From Gadus chalcogrammus (lineage: Eukaryota > Chordata > Actinopteri > Gadiformes > Gadidae), in contig NC_079431.1 of assembly GCF_026213295.1 (NCBI RefSeq), positions 11,643,575 through 11,707,574 of the forward strand: DNA of 64,000 bases, in the 5' to 3' direction. The notes beneath the pieces were generated by a model. It was not told the origin of the DNA and ran no database searches. It was given only the letters and a program-made list of their open reading frames with translations. Below, piece by piece: positions 1 to 27,840 of the stretch (positions within the stretch are counted from its first letter, which is position 1; every line of letters starts with the position of its first letter). Made by a program: the position numbers and the translations under genes.

Positions 1-69
1 GCCTAGCGTTGCCTGCTGTTCCTGACGTTTTAATTGTTACAAAATCTAAAACAGTTTCTCTCATTGCAG

Positions 70-1418
70 GTGATGAGATGTTCACCGACATCTACAAGAT
101 CAAGGAAACTGAAGATGGGTTTTTCATCGAGGTGGAAGGAGCGGTGAGTGTATATTTTACAACTTCCCGGCTGATGAATAGATAGGGAACCGGGCTCATT
201 TTCTGCGGCAACACCACTGACTTTAAATAGAAGTTCAAACCTGATTTGACCAACACTTTGCACATCGGTTCACCGCTACATGTTCTTAAAAACGTAACTT
301 ATCGATATAAATGTAGACATTTGAGGTCCATACCATTGGCCCGGAAACTAAGCTGCCTTTCCGCCTACGTCACCGTCACACTAAAAGCACGTCCCGGGAT
401 TGACTCATCAAGGATCGTGTCCTACTGCGCACGAATGGAAGCACGTCCTAAAAAGCGTTTAAATCGCCAACATTGAATTGAGTCAGCGTCTTGTCAAATC
501 GCCAATGTGACGTTTGGAAATAATCAGTTTAACCGGTATGATCAATGTTTGCTTACGTATTTAATTTGCAATGGCATTTGGTGTCTTGATACTTCATTGA
601 ATAATTTCTAGTCAATGTATTTTTTTTGTGAAAGTCTGATCTGAGATATCAAAACAACAATATGTGATGTCAAGATGATCTCACAAGGCTACACCAAAAT
701 GACTAATACCTTCTGTGTTTGTTAAGATGGTCACCAGGTCGGGAGGTGACATCAGCGAATCTCTCATCGGAGGAAACAAATCTGCAGAAGAACAGGTGGA
801 AGACTTCGACAAAGTCACAGAATCGGGTGTGGATATTGTGCTTAATTCAAAACTGCAGGAGACCATTTTAAACAAGAAAAGCTTCAAAGTCTACATCAAG
901 GACTATGTCAAGGAGTAAGTCTAAAATGGGAATTGGTTAATTGCACTAGTCTAATGCATGTAATGTATGACTAAAAGTATACCTTTTTGTTTATTTAGAC
1001 TCACAGCCAAACTGCAGGAGACCAAGCCAGAGAGAGTGGAACCTTTCATGAAGCAAATTGGCGACCGGGTCCGGGATATTATGGCTAACATTAAGAACTA
1101 CCAGGTAAAGACATGCACTCGTTGGTCAGTGGCAGCATTCATTTGGTTGCAAAGACTGGCTGCCATTTAACTATTTCTCTTCAGTTTTTCACAGGTGATT
1201 CAATGAACCCCCTGGGCATGTTGGGCATGCTTGACTTCCGTGAGGATGGCGTCACCCCATTCATGATTTTCTTCAAGGATGGTCTGGAGGTCGAGAAAGT
1301 TGTACGTACTTCTATTCTCAGTATGCTTGTAATCATGGAGGTTATTTTGAATGTCTCGTGCATTTCAGATTAAAGAACACAACCCTCTTTTCTTTTTTTT
1401 TCTCTCCCTCTCCAGTAA
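70..1418 (+). CDS. tpt1: tpt1 (TCTP), translationally controlled tumor protein; 5' part lies outside the window
   Basis: Encodes TCTP, an abundant cytosolic calcium- and microtubule-binding protein involved in growth and survival. Seen: five exons at 70-143, 727-914, 999-1104, 1185-1301 and 1416-1418 (stop only), joined by GT-AG introns with compatible phases. The translation carries the TCTP signature IGGNKSAEE, then VSGVDIVL-like ESGVDIVL, the [13 protein letters not shown] helix, and the C-terminal FFTGDSMNP...[22 protein letters not shown] block. The first exon (family start, about 10 residues ending in G) must lie upstream, giving about 171 residues, normal for the family. Oddities: the last residue is Val where TCTPs usually end in Cys, and the TAA is the first codon after the last intron. 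A probable polyadenylation signal follows at 1805. The gene converges with gtf2f2. Family identification is certain; orthology is supported by the gtf2f2/kctd4 neighbourhood. Confidence 0.95.
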
Positions 1419-1804
1419 CCACTCAAAGACCCCTTCGGCTTTTCTTGCGGATTTTGAATGGACTTACGGATATGGGAAAGAACCTGGTCTTTATCAACCC
1501 AAAGGAATTATTTGTGCAGTCCACTGATTATTGACATTATGGCCCACAGTATCGGTAATGCGAGTGAATTTTCATCTAATACACAAGTTGTCAATTGTAC
1601 TTTTTCATCACTTAATTGAAGACACAGAAGCAAGGAAACTGGGCTCTGCTTTTTATCTTGCATGAACTTCGCTTCTTGATGATTCCAATATTCCATTCTG
1701 CATCATGTTTTCTGTGGGGCTGATTGGCTTACCCTCGTCACCGTCTGCCTTGTCTGACGGCATGCAATTTACCATCTCCCTGACTGAGTATGATTCTGGT
1801 TTTA

Positions 1805-1810
1805 AATAAA
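1805..1810 (+). other. Polyadenylation signal of tpt1
   Basis: AATAAA about 390 bp after the tpt1 stop codon, the first good hexamer downstream of the last exon. The 3' UTR runs 1419 to about 1830. Confidence 0.6.
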
Positions 1811-1863
1811 AACCTTGAAACGTCTGTTTTGGAATGACTAAACACTTCACCCAAAAACTTCCC

Positions 1864-1968
1864 TGGTGAAGTATGAAAAATAATACACGGTTTGGTCCTT
1901 GCCCCTTTCAGTTCGGTGAAGTATGAAAAATACCAGGTTTGGTCCTTGCCCGCTTCAGTTCGGTGGTT
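1864..1968. repeat. Two-copy tandem duplication, about 52 bp
   Basis: Two near-identical adjacent copies of a segment starting GGTGAAGTATGAAAAATA and ending CTTCAGTTCGGTG. It lies between the tpt1 and gtf2f2 3' ends. The rest of 1811-2468 shows no gene. Confidence 0.8.
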
Positions 1969-2468
1969 ACATATTTCGGTATTTCTAGTATTGTGTGGTC
2001 TTATGGCCACATGAGATTCCCTCTAAAGGACAAGAAACAATCCCTGCCAAAGCTTCTTTGGTTGTCATATCCAACATTGAAATGATATGTACCTGTACTG
2101 ATTTCCTTCCTGGAATTATATCCCAACAGGGATATTCAAATTTGGACTGCCTTAGCTGTAAATGGTCATCTAACATGTTGCCTTTGTGACTAACTGCAAT
2201 ATTTGGTTACAAGTGAGGGAGCTAACAAAATCCTAGCCACCCGATTGGAGGCAAAAGTGGCACCCCCAGTTATCAGATTTCCGTGCCCTTCCCAGACCCG
2301 ATATATTCAGTGATTTGTGGGACTACCAAACTGATCCTACAATATGGTAGGGTAAAGGTAACGTCTCTAATTGGAAGTACTGGGCTCTACATAGACATAA
2401 ATGTTATTACTAGGAAAACCACATTCGAGAATCAAATTAATGAATCTAGTAATGAATAGCCATATCAT

Positions 2469-2474
2469 TTTATT
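2469..2474 (-). other. Polyadenylation signal of gtf2f2
   Basis: The reverse strand reads AATAAA about 140 bp beyond the gtf2f2 stop codon, so the two converging genes end about 650 bp apart. Confidence 0.55.
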
Positions 2475-2610
2475 TGCAATGGCTGTCTCTAAAGTAATAC
2501 AGCTGGCAGTTATTCAAGTAACTCAAAACAAAGTGAGGAGCAATGTTATTTCTGCCGTTGACACTGGTCCAGGAAAGTATCCAGTGTGAAAGGGCAATGG
2601 GTCCTCCAGG

Positions 2611-17357
<14,747 letters not shown>

Positions 17358-19110
17358 ATTTGGGTAAATTGGAAGTTTTACAACGCACCTGAGGATTTCA
17401 TGTGTTTTACACGTGATCATTTGCACGTGATACATCTTTCACTAATGTTGTGGATTCCACAAATTGGGTTGGCACATACTGCCCACATGTGGCCACATGG
17501 TCAACTACTCCTCCGGTGTTGACTTCCCAGAACTAAACGCTAGACGCTTTGCTACATTCCTGACTGAAGTGCTTTATTTGGTACTATAATTGACCACTCG
17601 AGGATTTTCCCCGCTAAACAGTTGGCATTTATCACAAACACACAGGGAGTTTCGCCTTCTTTATACCATTTAATCCGTTTAAGACCATTTTAAAGAATGA
17701 TTTCGAAAAACACGTATAACGAACAATTTCATGGTTGGATAATGGAAGAGGTCAAGTCGACTGAAGAAAGGGAATAAAGACCAGGCGATATATATATATA
17801 TTTCACACAAACATGACCTCGCTTGGTTGTCTAGATCTTAGGTTAAGTTAACACAGAGTGTTTGGTTAAGTATACACAGTGTTAACTTAAGTGTTAACTG
17901 CCTAATATCTTTGCATGCATAAAATATTTTTGGGGAAAAAACAAACGTTTGTGCTGATGGAAATTACCTCTCGTTCTGGCTCTACTCGAGTTTCCTACAA
18001 GGGGCACACCTAAATACAGAAGGGGGGGAGGGGACGAAACGGGCGAGAATATTAATGGTTGATTGGTGTTGCCTGTTGCAGTTCAAATAATTGGGGATAA
18101 GAATAGGCCTACTACTAATAAGAGGAATTGCCAATTTAGCCTTATCTATTTTCTACTGCCTTTTACTTTTTTATAATCAAAATAATAAAAGTTAGTTTAT
18201 GAATAAATGTACAGCTATTGCGTGGCCCCTATGTCCCTTTATTTAGTTTGGTGTATACTGTGTATGGATTCAACCCGTTTGGCCCCCAGACTGCTTTATG
18301 TCTGGGCTGCACTGCACCGGTCATGCGCAGTCGCCCTATTACGAAGCAAGCCCTCCTCCCACTCGGTCTCGCGCTGACAAAAAAAAAGTCTCGCACCAGA
18401 AACGAGCAAAGCAAAAGCCAGTCAGCAGGACCGATGCTTGAAGGCGTTGTGACACTCTACCACGTTGGAGGGGTGATACAGCAAATATTGTTGTAAACCT
18501 ACTCTGCATTGAACGGATTAGGCTATTTCCAGGAGAAACGAACTACGCGACACCGCCCAGCCCTGTGCCGGATAACGGGTTACTTCTCTTCTTTTTTGTT
18601 ATCATTTGACAAGGCGATAGCTAAAGCTACCAGCCTGGTTTTGTGTTTCACTAACCGGGAATGGAGGATGTGGCATCATGCTAGCAGCTTTTACCTTTCC
18701 TTCAGATTAATATGACCTATACATGCATTGATTTAGCCTCGGATGCTTCGGTTTCTTGAATGATTGACGTTATTTCGGTGTAGTCAAGGTTCAAGCCAAC
18801 AATCGAAAGTTGCTAGCTTACGCACCACACCGCTGGGTGGCGAGACTGTCAGCTGACGTTAGCGCGCCTCCCAGACCACTAGCCAGTGGCTACTAGGATT
18901 CCCGACTGTCTGTCAACGGGGGGAATGGCTTTGACCATTCGAAGAATGAGCCTCCGTATGGGAGATATTATTGTGTGAGCCATCGTATGTGCTTTATTGA
19001 GTTTTAGTTGTAGCTGTTGAATATAACGACATCTTAAAAACGGCGGGGTTAACCGAGTTCACTATTCTAAAGAACTGTCAAAGAGCCACTACCTACAGGA
19101 TTATTTTACA
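17358..19110. promoter_or_regulatory. Head-to-head interval between gtf2f2 and tsc22d1
   Basis: About 1.75 kb separates the two divergent start codons. The gtf2f2-proximal half is AT-rich and carries a small palindromic cluster of GTTAAC motifs (17841-17900). The half nearer tsc22d1 (about 18280-18960) has more CpG and probably holds its promoter and long 5' UTR. Small upstream frames at 18218-18496 and 18509-18715 would be uORFs if transcribed. No transcription start can be fixed from sequence. Confidence 0.5.
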
Positions 19111-22100
19111 ATGCATCATCCGGATTCTGCAGGAGTCTCCAGCAATGGAAAGATGGCACATCAAAGGATATATACTGCAAGTGTTAGCAACAACGGCAGT
19201 GACGGTGGCGCATTGTTGTCAACACCACCAAACACTGTTGTCAATAACGTCCAAATTCCGGTCGATGAATGTCTGTTGACTCAATCTTCATCAGTATTGT
19301 CTTCCCAAGCCTCACAGCAACCTCCTCACAACCTGAGCTTGCACTCCCTCTCATCCCAGTCAGCAGGCGCTCAGATGAAAAAGAAGAGTGGCTTCCAGAT
19401 TACTAGTGTTACTTCAGCCCAGGTATCCGTTGGCACTAACAACAGTATTGCAGAGGACACCGAGAGCTATGATGATCTGGATGAATCGCACACTGAGGAC
19501 ATGTCTTCATCGGAAATCCTTGATGTTTCTCTCTCTCGGGCAAATGACCTAGCTGGAGCTGAGCGGAGTTCATCTGAGGAAACGCTGAATAACTTCCATG
19601 AGGCCGAGAGTCCTGGAGCCATCTCTCCCAACCAGCTCTCCCATCTCCACCTCATGAACCAATCTGGAACCATAGTTAATGGGACTATGCATCACCACTA
19701 TCTACATCATCATGTGACACTTCGTCATCCTCCTCAATCTACGTCCCCTTCGGCCTCACCATCTTCTAACATTGGGGTTATCCTGGAAAATACTTCAAGT
19801 GGAAACATTTCTTCTGGAGGAGATGTGACCTCAGCTTCTGTTGCTAGAATGCACAGTTCTGTGACCGGAACCACTACTGGTGTAATTAATCACCAGAGCA
19901 GCAATGCTGGATATGTGAATGTGCCTTCGCCCAATGTCTTTGTGAGGGATAATAAAAGTGGGAGTGGCAATATTAGCAATATTGAAGGTGTCACAGGCAG
20001 AGTGGCCATTGGGGCCAATATAAATGAAACAATCCAGCAAGACCAAACTATGAACTCTACTATCATATCAACCACATTTGAGAATGCTAATGCAGTTATA
20101 GGATTACCAAATGGGAACCTGGGAGGAAGTATAACTCAGTCTAGTGCTGCCGTGACAGTTGTGACTGTCGCCTCTGTATCTTTAACCCAACAACAGCCTT
20201 TACCCACATCTGCCCCTACAACGACCACCACTAGCTCTCGCTTCAGGGTGGTAAAGCTGGACTCTAGCTCGGAGCCATTCAAAAAGGGGCGATGGACATG
20301 CACTGACTACCACGACAAAGATGCCCCGGCTTCTGCTCCTTCTTTTTCCACTCCTGATGTGACAGCCCTGGGAATGCGAGCAGGGGAGAGCATGCAGCAA
20401 AATTATTCTGAGTGTTTTAATAGCGGTGTAGGAAGAGACAGCACAATCGGGAGTAGCTGTACTGTAAGTAGCACGGTCAGTACGCAAAACTATTACACTG
20501 ACACTGTCGGCGGTGGAAAAGTTGGCAGGGTTCAGCATTCCCAGGACTATGTAACTTCTCTTCAGGGCTTCCAGACATCCCTTTTCAATGGCTTAAACAT
20601 GGGAGTGTCCCAAACCGAGACTCTAATTCACAAGGATCTCATCCAGACCACCGGTCCCCCTTCTGCTCAGACTGGTATCCTCCAGTCGGTCTCCATGACA
20701 GGGGTCCAGAACCCAACAGGGAATCCTATCTTTGCAGTGTCCCAGCAGCAGCTCTCCTATGCGCAGGCAGTTGCCAACCAATCCCCGGGCTCCAATAATG
20801 GCCCATTGAAGGTTCATCAGCCACCTTCTGTTACTGCCCAGTATGGTCAGTCGCACCAAAGTATCCCTCAGCCTGCCGATTCTCAACCTTTAGCGCCAAA
20901 TCCTTCTGGTCCTGGTAATGGAAATATGTTTGGAGGTCAACATGAGCAGCCTATGATATCTATGCCGGCTCAGATGCGGCTCCAGCAGACCACCTCCCTC
21001 CAAGTCAACACCTTTTCTGTTGTCCCTCAGATGGGGGTCGGTGGGCCCGACCAGCAAGGCACAAGCAACCCTATTATGCTCGATCGCCAACAGCAACAGC
21101 CGCTCACAACGCAAGGCCTTTTAACCCATCTTCCCAGTGCAAGTCAAGTGCCATCTCCTGCTAACCTTAAGAATTATCCTCTGTCCATGTCCCAAATGCA
21201 CAATGGTGTGAACAGTGGGAGGGCCCTGTATGCCAGTTTGCCCACATTCACAACCACCCAGTTGGAGGATGCTCAGCGCCTTCTCCTTCAGCACCAGTCA
21301 GCTCTGTTGGGGCTACCAAAGCTAGCTGAAGCTAGCTCTCCAGCCAGCGCTGCTTTCGGGCAGGCGGGCGACTCCAGTGCCTTAACTTCAACTGTTTTTC
21401 TCAAGGCCATAGGTGGAGGAGATGGGTGAGATGCTTTTTCATTCTCTAATAATTTATTGGTAGGCTTTTTTTAATGAACATAAATAAGCATACACTCATA
21501 GTGTAATAATCTTATTTTACTCTTTGTGTAATGTTTATATCTGATCGTCAGACTGGCACACATATTTTGTGTCTTGAAGCATATTTGGCATTGAACATTT
21601 TGAATGTGATCAAATTAGCACATCTAACAGTGCTTCGATAAAATATGCCTCATCGCTATGAATATATCTCTGCTATTGATTTAAAAGTGATATTTTATTA
21701 AAGCAGCATGACATTTGGGGACTAAGTAGAAGCATCAGTACATTGATAAATATTTGCCAGTGCTATGAATACAATTTTAGTTTGGGAAAAGTTGTAAAAA
21801 CATCTGTTAGTGAATGGTGCTTGCAATAATGTATTGTGAGATGGAAATACACGTCGTTGACACATTGGCCCGTTATATTTTCACTGAATTATATACAAAT
21901 TTTACATTTTTATTTCAAGTTTTATTAGTTAAGTCAAGTAAACCATGCCTCCAGTCACCCTGCTTGTAATTATCGCACAAAAGATCAGACTTAAACCATG
22001 TCCCTTCAAACCTTATCCAAATACTAGCTGACTTTGTGTTTATACATCCAACTGTGTCCAAGTCTATGAGACGAGAGACTGCTGAAATGCTGATGTAGTG

Positions 22101-23901
22101 TATCTAGGCCATTCTAACAGTGTGTGGATGTGCGTGCATTTGACATGTCCCTCTTGGTGTCAGTGAGTCAATCTGTATAGAGTGAGGACTTGCTGTTGTC
22201 AGCCCAAATGTACGCTGCCCCTCTGTTGGAAGGCCAAAATGACCATCATTAGAACCTGCCTTGCTCATCATTGCCTCATGCAGTATATCCGCTGCTCTCC
22301 ATAGACATGTAGTCATAAAGCTTCTACTAGTATTATCAAAGTGAAGCTTGGCCAAAAGCCTTTCCCAATTAAATTCAACATGTTCCGGTCATAAACTCAG
22401 ACGTTGATATGACGTATATTGGTTGGACTCAGCGTGATGCATGTAATTTTGTTTACAGGCCTATCGCAAAAAAAAAAACTGTTACTAGGCCTGACATTTT
22501 GTGTATATGATTTCAGTTTGTCTGGAGCCAGTGTCGTGGCCATAGACAACAAGATTGAGCAAGCTATGGTGAGTTTCTAACTTGTCTTATCAATACTTCA
22601 GTGTTAATAGTGATAAGAATTAATGAATGTTAATGATGCCAATAATAATCCAATGATTGTCAGAGAAGCAACGGCCGATTGCTGATAGATTCCAAGTAAC
22701 ATTTTCCTACTATTACTCCTGCGACAATCTTAACCGTCTAAAATACTGGAAGTAAGTATTTGACAATATGCATTATTTGAATGCGTCTGGAGTTTATAGG
22801 CGACCATTCATAACTTGGCTGCTTTTTTAACCTTGGATTTGGGGCTAATTCATTCAGCTAAAATCAGGTTTGTTTTATTGTCAAGTGTCACTGTGCTCAA
22901 ACAATCTTGATTGATTCATTGTACCCCATTGTGTTTTTTTATTTACACATGCATACATACATACATACATACATACATACATACATACATACATACATAC
23001 ATACATACATACATACATACATACATACATACATACATACATACATGAAATGGGTTTTATTTATTAATAGTTTGTTATTAATCATCATCAACGTTTGATT
23101 TTTGCTCATCACACATTTTTCCAGGATAAGCCTGACCAATGTTTGAGTCCCTGGTTGTGCAGCCACCTGTAATGCCCTTGAGACAGCACGGCCTAGCAGC
23201 CTGACAAGTGTTGCAAAAGGGAGCAGCTCTCTTCCTTGCCGACCCACTGGTGGAGGTTACGGGACAAGGCAACGGGTCATAGGTTGTCCGTATAAGGAAA
23301 GTCACACAGGTGTATAGTAGCAATTTCTATACCTACTAGTCTGCCCAGTTTATCCAGCCATAGCAAATCTTTGAAGAGTAGGGGACTGCCTTGCACTACC
23401 ACAAAAGCATTTTTCATATCCTTGCAACAAGCAAAAGAGGTGGTCTAACAGTGTCCAATTATTATCATCCCGAATGAGGGCCATGTTGAGTCAAATGTAT
23501 GCCAAAAGTGGAACTGGACGGAGGGAGGAATCCCTCCTCAAGCATTATAAGTTATGTCTAATTTCTACATTTGTGGTGATGATCAACCAAAAACAAAGCC
23601 TCAAATGTACCTGCTCTGGTTCATGTCTCTCCCTCAGGACCTGGTCAAGAGCCATCTGATGTTTGCAGTACGAGAGGAGGTGGAAGTGCTCAAAGAGCAG
23701 ATAAAGGACCTGATCGACCGCAACACACAACTTGAACAAGAAAACACCCTTCTGAAGACCCTGGCCAGCCCTGAGCAGATAGCCCAGTTCCAGTCCCAGG
23801 TGCAGACCGGATCCCCTCCGGTCTCCGTAGCGACCACAGGACCCCAGAGCTTTGCTGCCACGACTCAACCGGTGTCCCACAACTCTTTCTCCTCTGCATA
23901 G
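19111..23901 (+). CDS. tsc22d1: tsc22d1, TSC22 domain family member 1, long isoform
   Basis: Leucine-zipper transcriptional regulator of the TSC-22/bunched family, acting downstream of TGF-beta signalling and in growth control. Coding exons: 19111-21425, 22517-22568, 23638-23901; 876 aa. The very large first exon has the long-isoform motifs [15 protein letters not shown] (about residue 91), [44 protein letters not shown] and [20 protein letters not shown], separated by Ser/Gln/Asn-rich disordered sequence with a His-rich patch near 190. Exon 2 encodes [16 protein letters not shown]. Exon 3 encodes the TSC box [18 protein letters not shown] and a heptad leucine zipper ending [10 protein letters not shown], then a Ser/Thr-rich tail. 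The donor after exon 1 is GTGAGA. The first exon of the conserved short isoform was not seen in the 1.09 kb intron. The gene is divergent from gtf2f2. Confidence 0.96.
22952..23046. repeat. (CATA)n microsatellite
   Basis: About 24 tandem tetranucleotide copies in tsc22d1 intron 2. Confidence 0.99.
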
Positions 23902-25297
23902 CAACATGCACACCGAGGAGGCTATGTTCCCTTAACTTAACCATGCCAATGAACTGACTACAGAATTGTACGATAACGGCAAAGCTTTGCCTCTTATTGC
24001 AAATGCTATGCTGTTAAGAATTTGCACATATTTGACTCTTGGGAAGGCGGAAAGTGGATCACTGACATGGAATGCTTTGGAGTGCAGTTGTATAGAGACA
24101 ATGACAGAATGCCAAAAGTTGATTTGACATATCCATTAAAATGTCCGAAATGTAAATTAACATTATGCTGGACTTAGAATTACAAAATCACTGTGCCTGT
24201 GTCCTGATGCGGATTCAATTTACAATAGTATTGAGGAGAAGGAGGGGGTATTAATTGTCTCCAGGTGGTGAGTCAAGTGTAAATAGAGGAGGTTATTGTA
24301 GTGTATCAATGATACAGCTATAAGATTAAAGGGTAGCATAAAGCCAGCCTTCTTGAATTTCATTGAAAAATGTGAACCATTGCTTTGAAGGGCCCATCTT
24401 TTACGACCAGGTGTGATGGTAAATAGCCATTACATCCGTTTCAAAATCTGCCCTGTGACTTGGAGGGCGAGGCAGTTTCTAAAATGGCTCGCACCAGGTG
24501 GTAAAAGTTGGCCCTTTATAAACAATATCCCGTCATGTGTAGGATGAGAACAGCTAATATTTGTTGATCTTTAGAGGCAGTTGGATGTCAAGAGGGCAGG
24601 GTTTATCTCTTCAACACATCATGGATAATAAAGCAAAATGATAATATTATCCATATTTAAGAACTGAGACTCTAGACTCTATTAGACTATTTGCCCTGAA
24701 CAAAGCTCATTATAGCAGTTTTATCAATCCTGCAATGGCATGTAAAAATCTGTATCACAAGGCAGGTTTGGCACAATGAGCTTCGCTGCAATTTTTTAAG
24801 TTTGGCATTTTACTGTATATTTCTGTATATTTGAATATTGTGAAAAAGATGAGAAACGACACTGAATTCAATAGGTGGGCTGGAAATGTGGCGTTCCTGC
24901 TCACACTGTGCTGTCTCATTTGTAAATGCTGTATTCCTGGATGATGGGCAACCATGTGCTCTGAAGTGACTTACCTGACCAACGAATGGCAAGAGCTTCT
25001 AATTCAAATGCAGTGACAAGAGTGAAAATCTTTTTGTTCTGTTTTTCTGATGTAATGCATTGACTTTGAAATGCCCCTGGATAACCACACACCTAGCAAT
25101 GAAAAAAACAATAATATCAAAAAACAAAAACACGCACACCACACACATACACACACACAGCCTTGAGATACATATATTTTTTTGCATTCCATGTATCATT
25201 TGTATGCTCATGTTCTATGCATGTTTTTGGAGAAAAAAAAGGACAAGAGATTGTACCATAATATCTTTGCACCTGCCAGCTGTACTTCATGTCTTTA

Positions 25298-25303
25298 AAT
25301 AAA
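25298..25303 (+). other. Polyadenylation signal of tsc22d1
   Basis: AATAAA about 1.4 kb after the stop codon; the long 3' UTR (23902 to about 25320) fits the family. An earlier hexamer could also be used. Confidence 0.5.
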
Positions 25304-26244
25304 AATGAGTTATGGAAGTATAATCACCGGACTGATAAAACAAATATGTTACATTGTGGTTTCCCACTGCTATTAGTTCAGAGTTAAATGGAGTAATAGT
25401 GGGGCCTCATCACTATTGATGTGTGTCTTCTTAAGGTGACAGATGGTACACTGGGAACACAGTCCAACCAGACAGTTCTGTGTTCATGCTGCTTCTGCAG
25501 AGTGTTATTGAATGATTGATTCGTTTCAGCACGCTAATGAACACATTGTATGTTCAAATAATTCAAACTAGATCCACCTCATTCATTACAAAGTAGATGG
25601 ATTATGCATCAGCAGATGGGGGGATAATAGGACTTTGTCAAACAAAGTATTTACAAATTCCACTGCAACCCTGGAAATGGTCACTACACCTCGTGTGAAT
25701 CCATGTGAAAATATATTAGATTTAATTTCGGACCATGATACAATACTTGGTAATACAGTGATCATGCATACAACTTTGGAATCTATTTTATTTGAAATAA
25801 GTAGGGCCTACACAATTTCGCATAAAAGTCCTGTGATCTATTTATGGGTCCTGCTTAAATACACAAACAAGATATATTTTTGTTTGCGAATAATATTCTT
25901 GCAACTTTTGTACAATTTTAAATTGAGTGGATAGCATTAACAAGTGATGCAAACGCTTTGTATTCATGGTGCAATATTTTATATTTCACAACTTAAAAGC
26001 TATAACACAATAATCCCATACACGGTGTATGCATGGGAAGATGTGAACCAGTACCGATTTAGGGTTAAAGCAGAGTTCGGATTTGTCTGTGTTTGTCCAG
26101 AGAGGTAGTTTAGAAGTGTATTTTTTTCCAAGCCTAGACTGAGGGTTTTGTCTAAAAGTCAGGGGGTCTTTTGGTTATTATTTTCGCCTTGGCTTCCCCT
26201 AGGCCAAAATAATGTAAGTCACCCCTATCTACTCCATGATGTTG
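25304..26244. other. Gene-free AT-rich stretch
   Basis: Between the tsc22d1 3' end and the retrotransposon relic. No coding frame, RNA gene or clear repeat recognised. Confidence 0.5.
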
Positions 26245-27480
26245 TGAACCCCTTCTAATGGGGCATTGCGAGGTTGAACCCTTGGGCCAGCAGAGCCAAC
26301 CACATTAGTCTTTGGTTGTGTTTATACATTCGGTTGAGGAACACCCATGGGTTGTGGTCGATGTACACCATGACTGGCACCGTACTGGACCCCACATACA
26401 CCTCAAAGTGCTGTAAGAAAAGGAGCATGGCCAGTGTCTTCTTCTCCATGGTGGAATACCCAAGCTGATACTGCTTGTACTTCGTTGAGATGTAGCAAAC
26501 CAGGTGGCTGAGGTCCTCTGCATCGTTTTGTAGCAGCGCTGCTCCAGCTCCTTACACACTTGTATCCCCGTTAATCTTGAAGGGCTGGGAGAAATCAGGT
26601 GCAGCCAACACCAGGGCACTGCAAAGACGTGCCTTTGCACAGTCGGAAGCAGATTGGCAATCAATAGTCCATATATAGGGTCTGTTTGGACTGCAAAACG
26701 GTTTGCGAAAAAAACAACGATAATAACCCAACATACCCAGGAATCTACAAAACTTAAGTCTAGTGGTGGAACTTCCAAGGGCCAACCTGCTTACCAAGGT
26801 GCGTGGCCGAAGCCTTTCCAAATTTCACACTTTGCAAGATTTAATGATAGATTTTTGACTATCAAACTCTGTTGCTAAAACAGCCATATGCTCTGGCCAG
26901 CAAGAGGATTACACAATCATCTCGGTACACATTGCACCAACTACAGTATTCATGAGCCTCTGAAAGGTTGCTGGCTCATTTTGCATCCCTAAGGCTATTA
27001 CTGTATACTGTGGGAAGTGGTCAGGAGTGACAAATGCAGATATTTGAGATGATCGCGGTGTAGGGGGGACCTGCCGATGCCCTTTTAGTAAATCAAGCTT
27101 GGTGATAAAGGTTGCTAAACCAATTCTATCCACACAATCCTCCATATGGGGCAAGGGGAATGAGTCCGGCACTGCAACTGCATTTAACTCTACAAAATCT
27201 GTCCAGAATTGTGAAGAACCATCAGACTTTGGAGCCAATAAACAGGGACTCCAGGGGCTATGACTCTTTATTGCATGTCAGTGCTCTATCAGATACGCTG
27301 CTTCCTCCTTCATTGTGTCCCTATTTACTATTGGGCACAAGTGGGCCTGCTGCTTTATAGGAGTGGCTTTACCAACATCAACATCATGGTTTAACAGTGT
27401 TGTGCATGAAGGGACATCTCCTAACAGGATCTGGTACGTATCAATGAACACCTTGCATCTTCTTTTTGTCTTTCAGAAAT
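26245..27480 (-). pseudogene. Ty3/gypsy retrotransposon pol remnant (reverse transcriptase and RNase H)
   Basis: Decayed LTR-retrotransposon fragment. On the reverse strand the segment 27245-26909 resembles the N-terminal half of a Ty3/gypsy reverse transcriptase: PDSFPLPHMEDCVDRIG, FITKLDLLKGHRQVP, then SAFVTPDHF and PATFQRLMNTV. Frames in 26821-26255 continue into the connection and RNase H part, including LQHFEVYVGSS and VYIDHNPWVFL. Frames are shifted and contain stops, the YxDD region is not intact, and integrase is not seen before 25300. Sequence up to about 27840 may belong to the same element. No LTRs were found. It is an inactive fossil; host function is unlikely. Confidence 0.85.
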
Positions 27481-27840
27481 GTCAGACAGGTCAGTATCCA
27501 GCCTTGACAGGACTTTTCAACATTCAACAGCCTGGCACACTGTTTAATGTCGTTGCGGACTTTGACACAATCCTCATCGACCTGTGCCACCAAACCAGAC
27601 ACAAGAGAAACTGATGCTGCAGCTGTGCTATGCTCGGAACTATCTCCAGTCTCATCCCTTCAGCCCCCCTGGAGAGAAAGAATGGTACACATTAAAGTCA
27701 CAGGAACTGGTTCCCAGACTTCATCTTTGGAAGCGGAATCACCCATTAAAATGGCTCGCCTAGAGAGATGGGACCAAGTGGAGCTTTTGAACCAAAGCCA
27801 AAATAAATTCAGGGTCCGGTCATAGGTTTTGGTAACCCCA

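Noticed and set aside
144..726. H/ACA snoRNA in a tpt1 intron
   Set aside because: Human TPT1 hosts a snoRNA as I recall, but I could not identify H and ACA boxes with convincing stems here.
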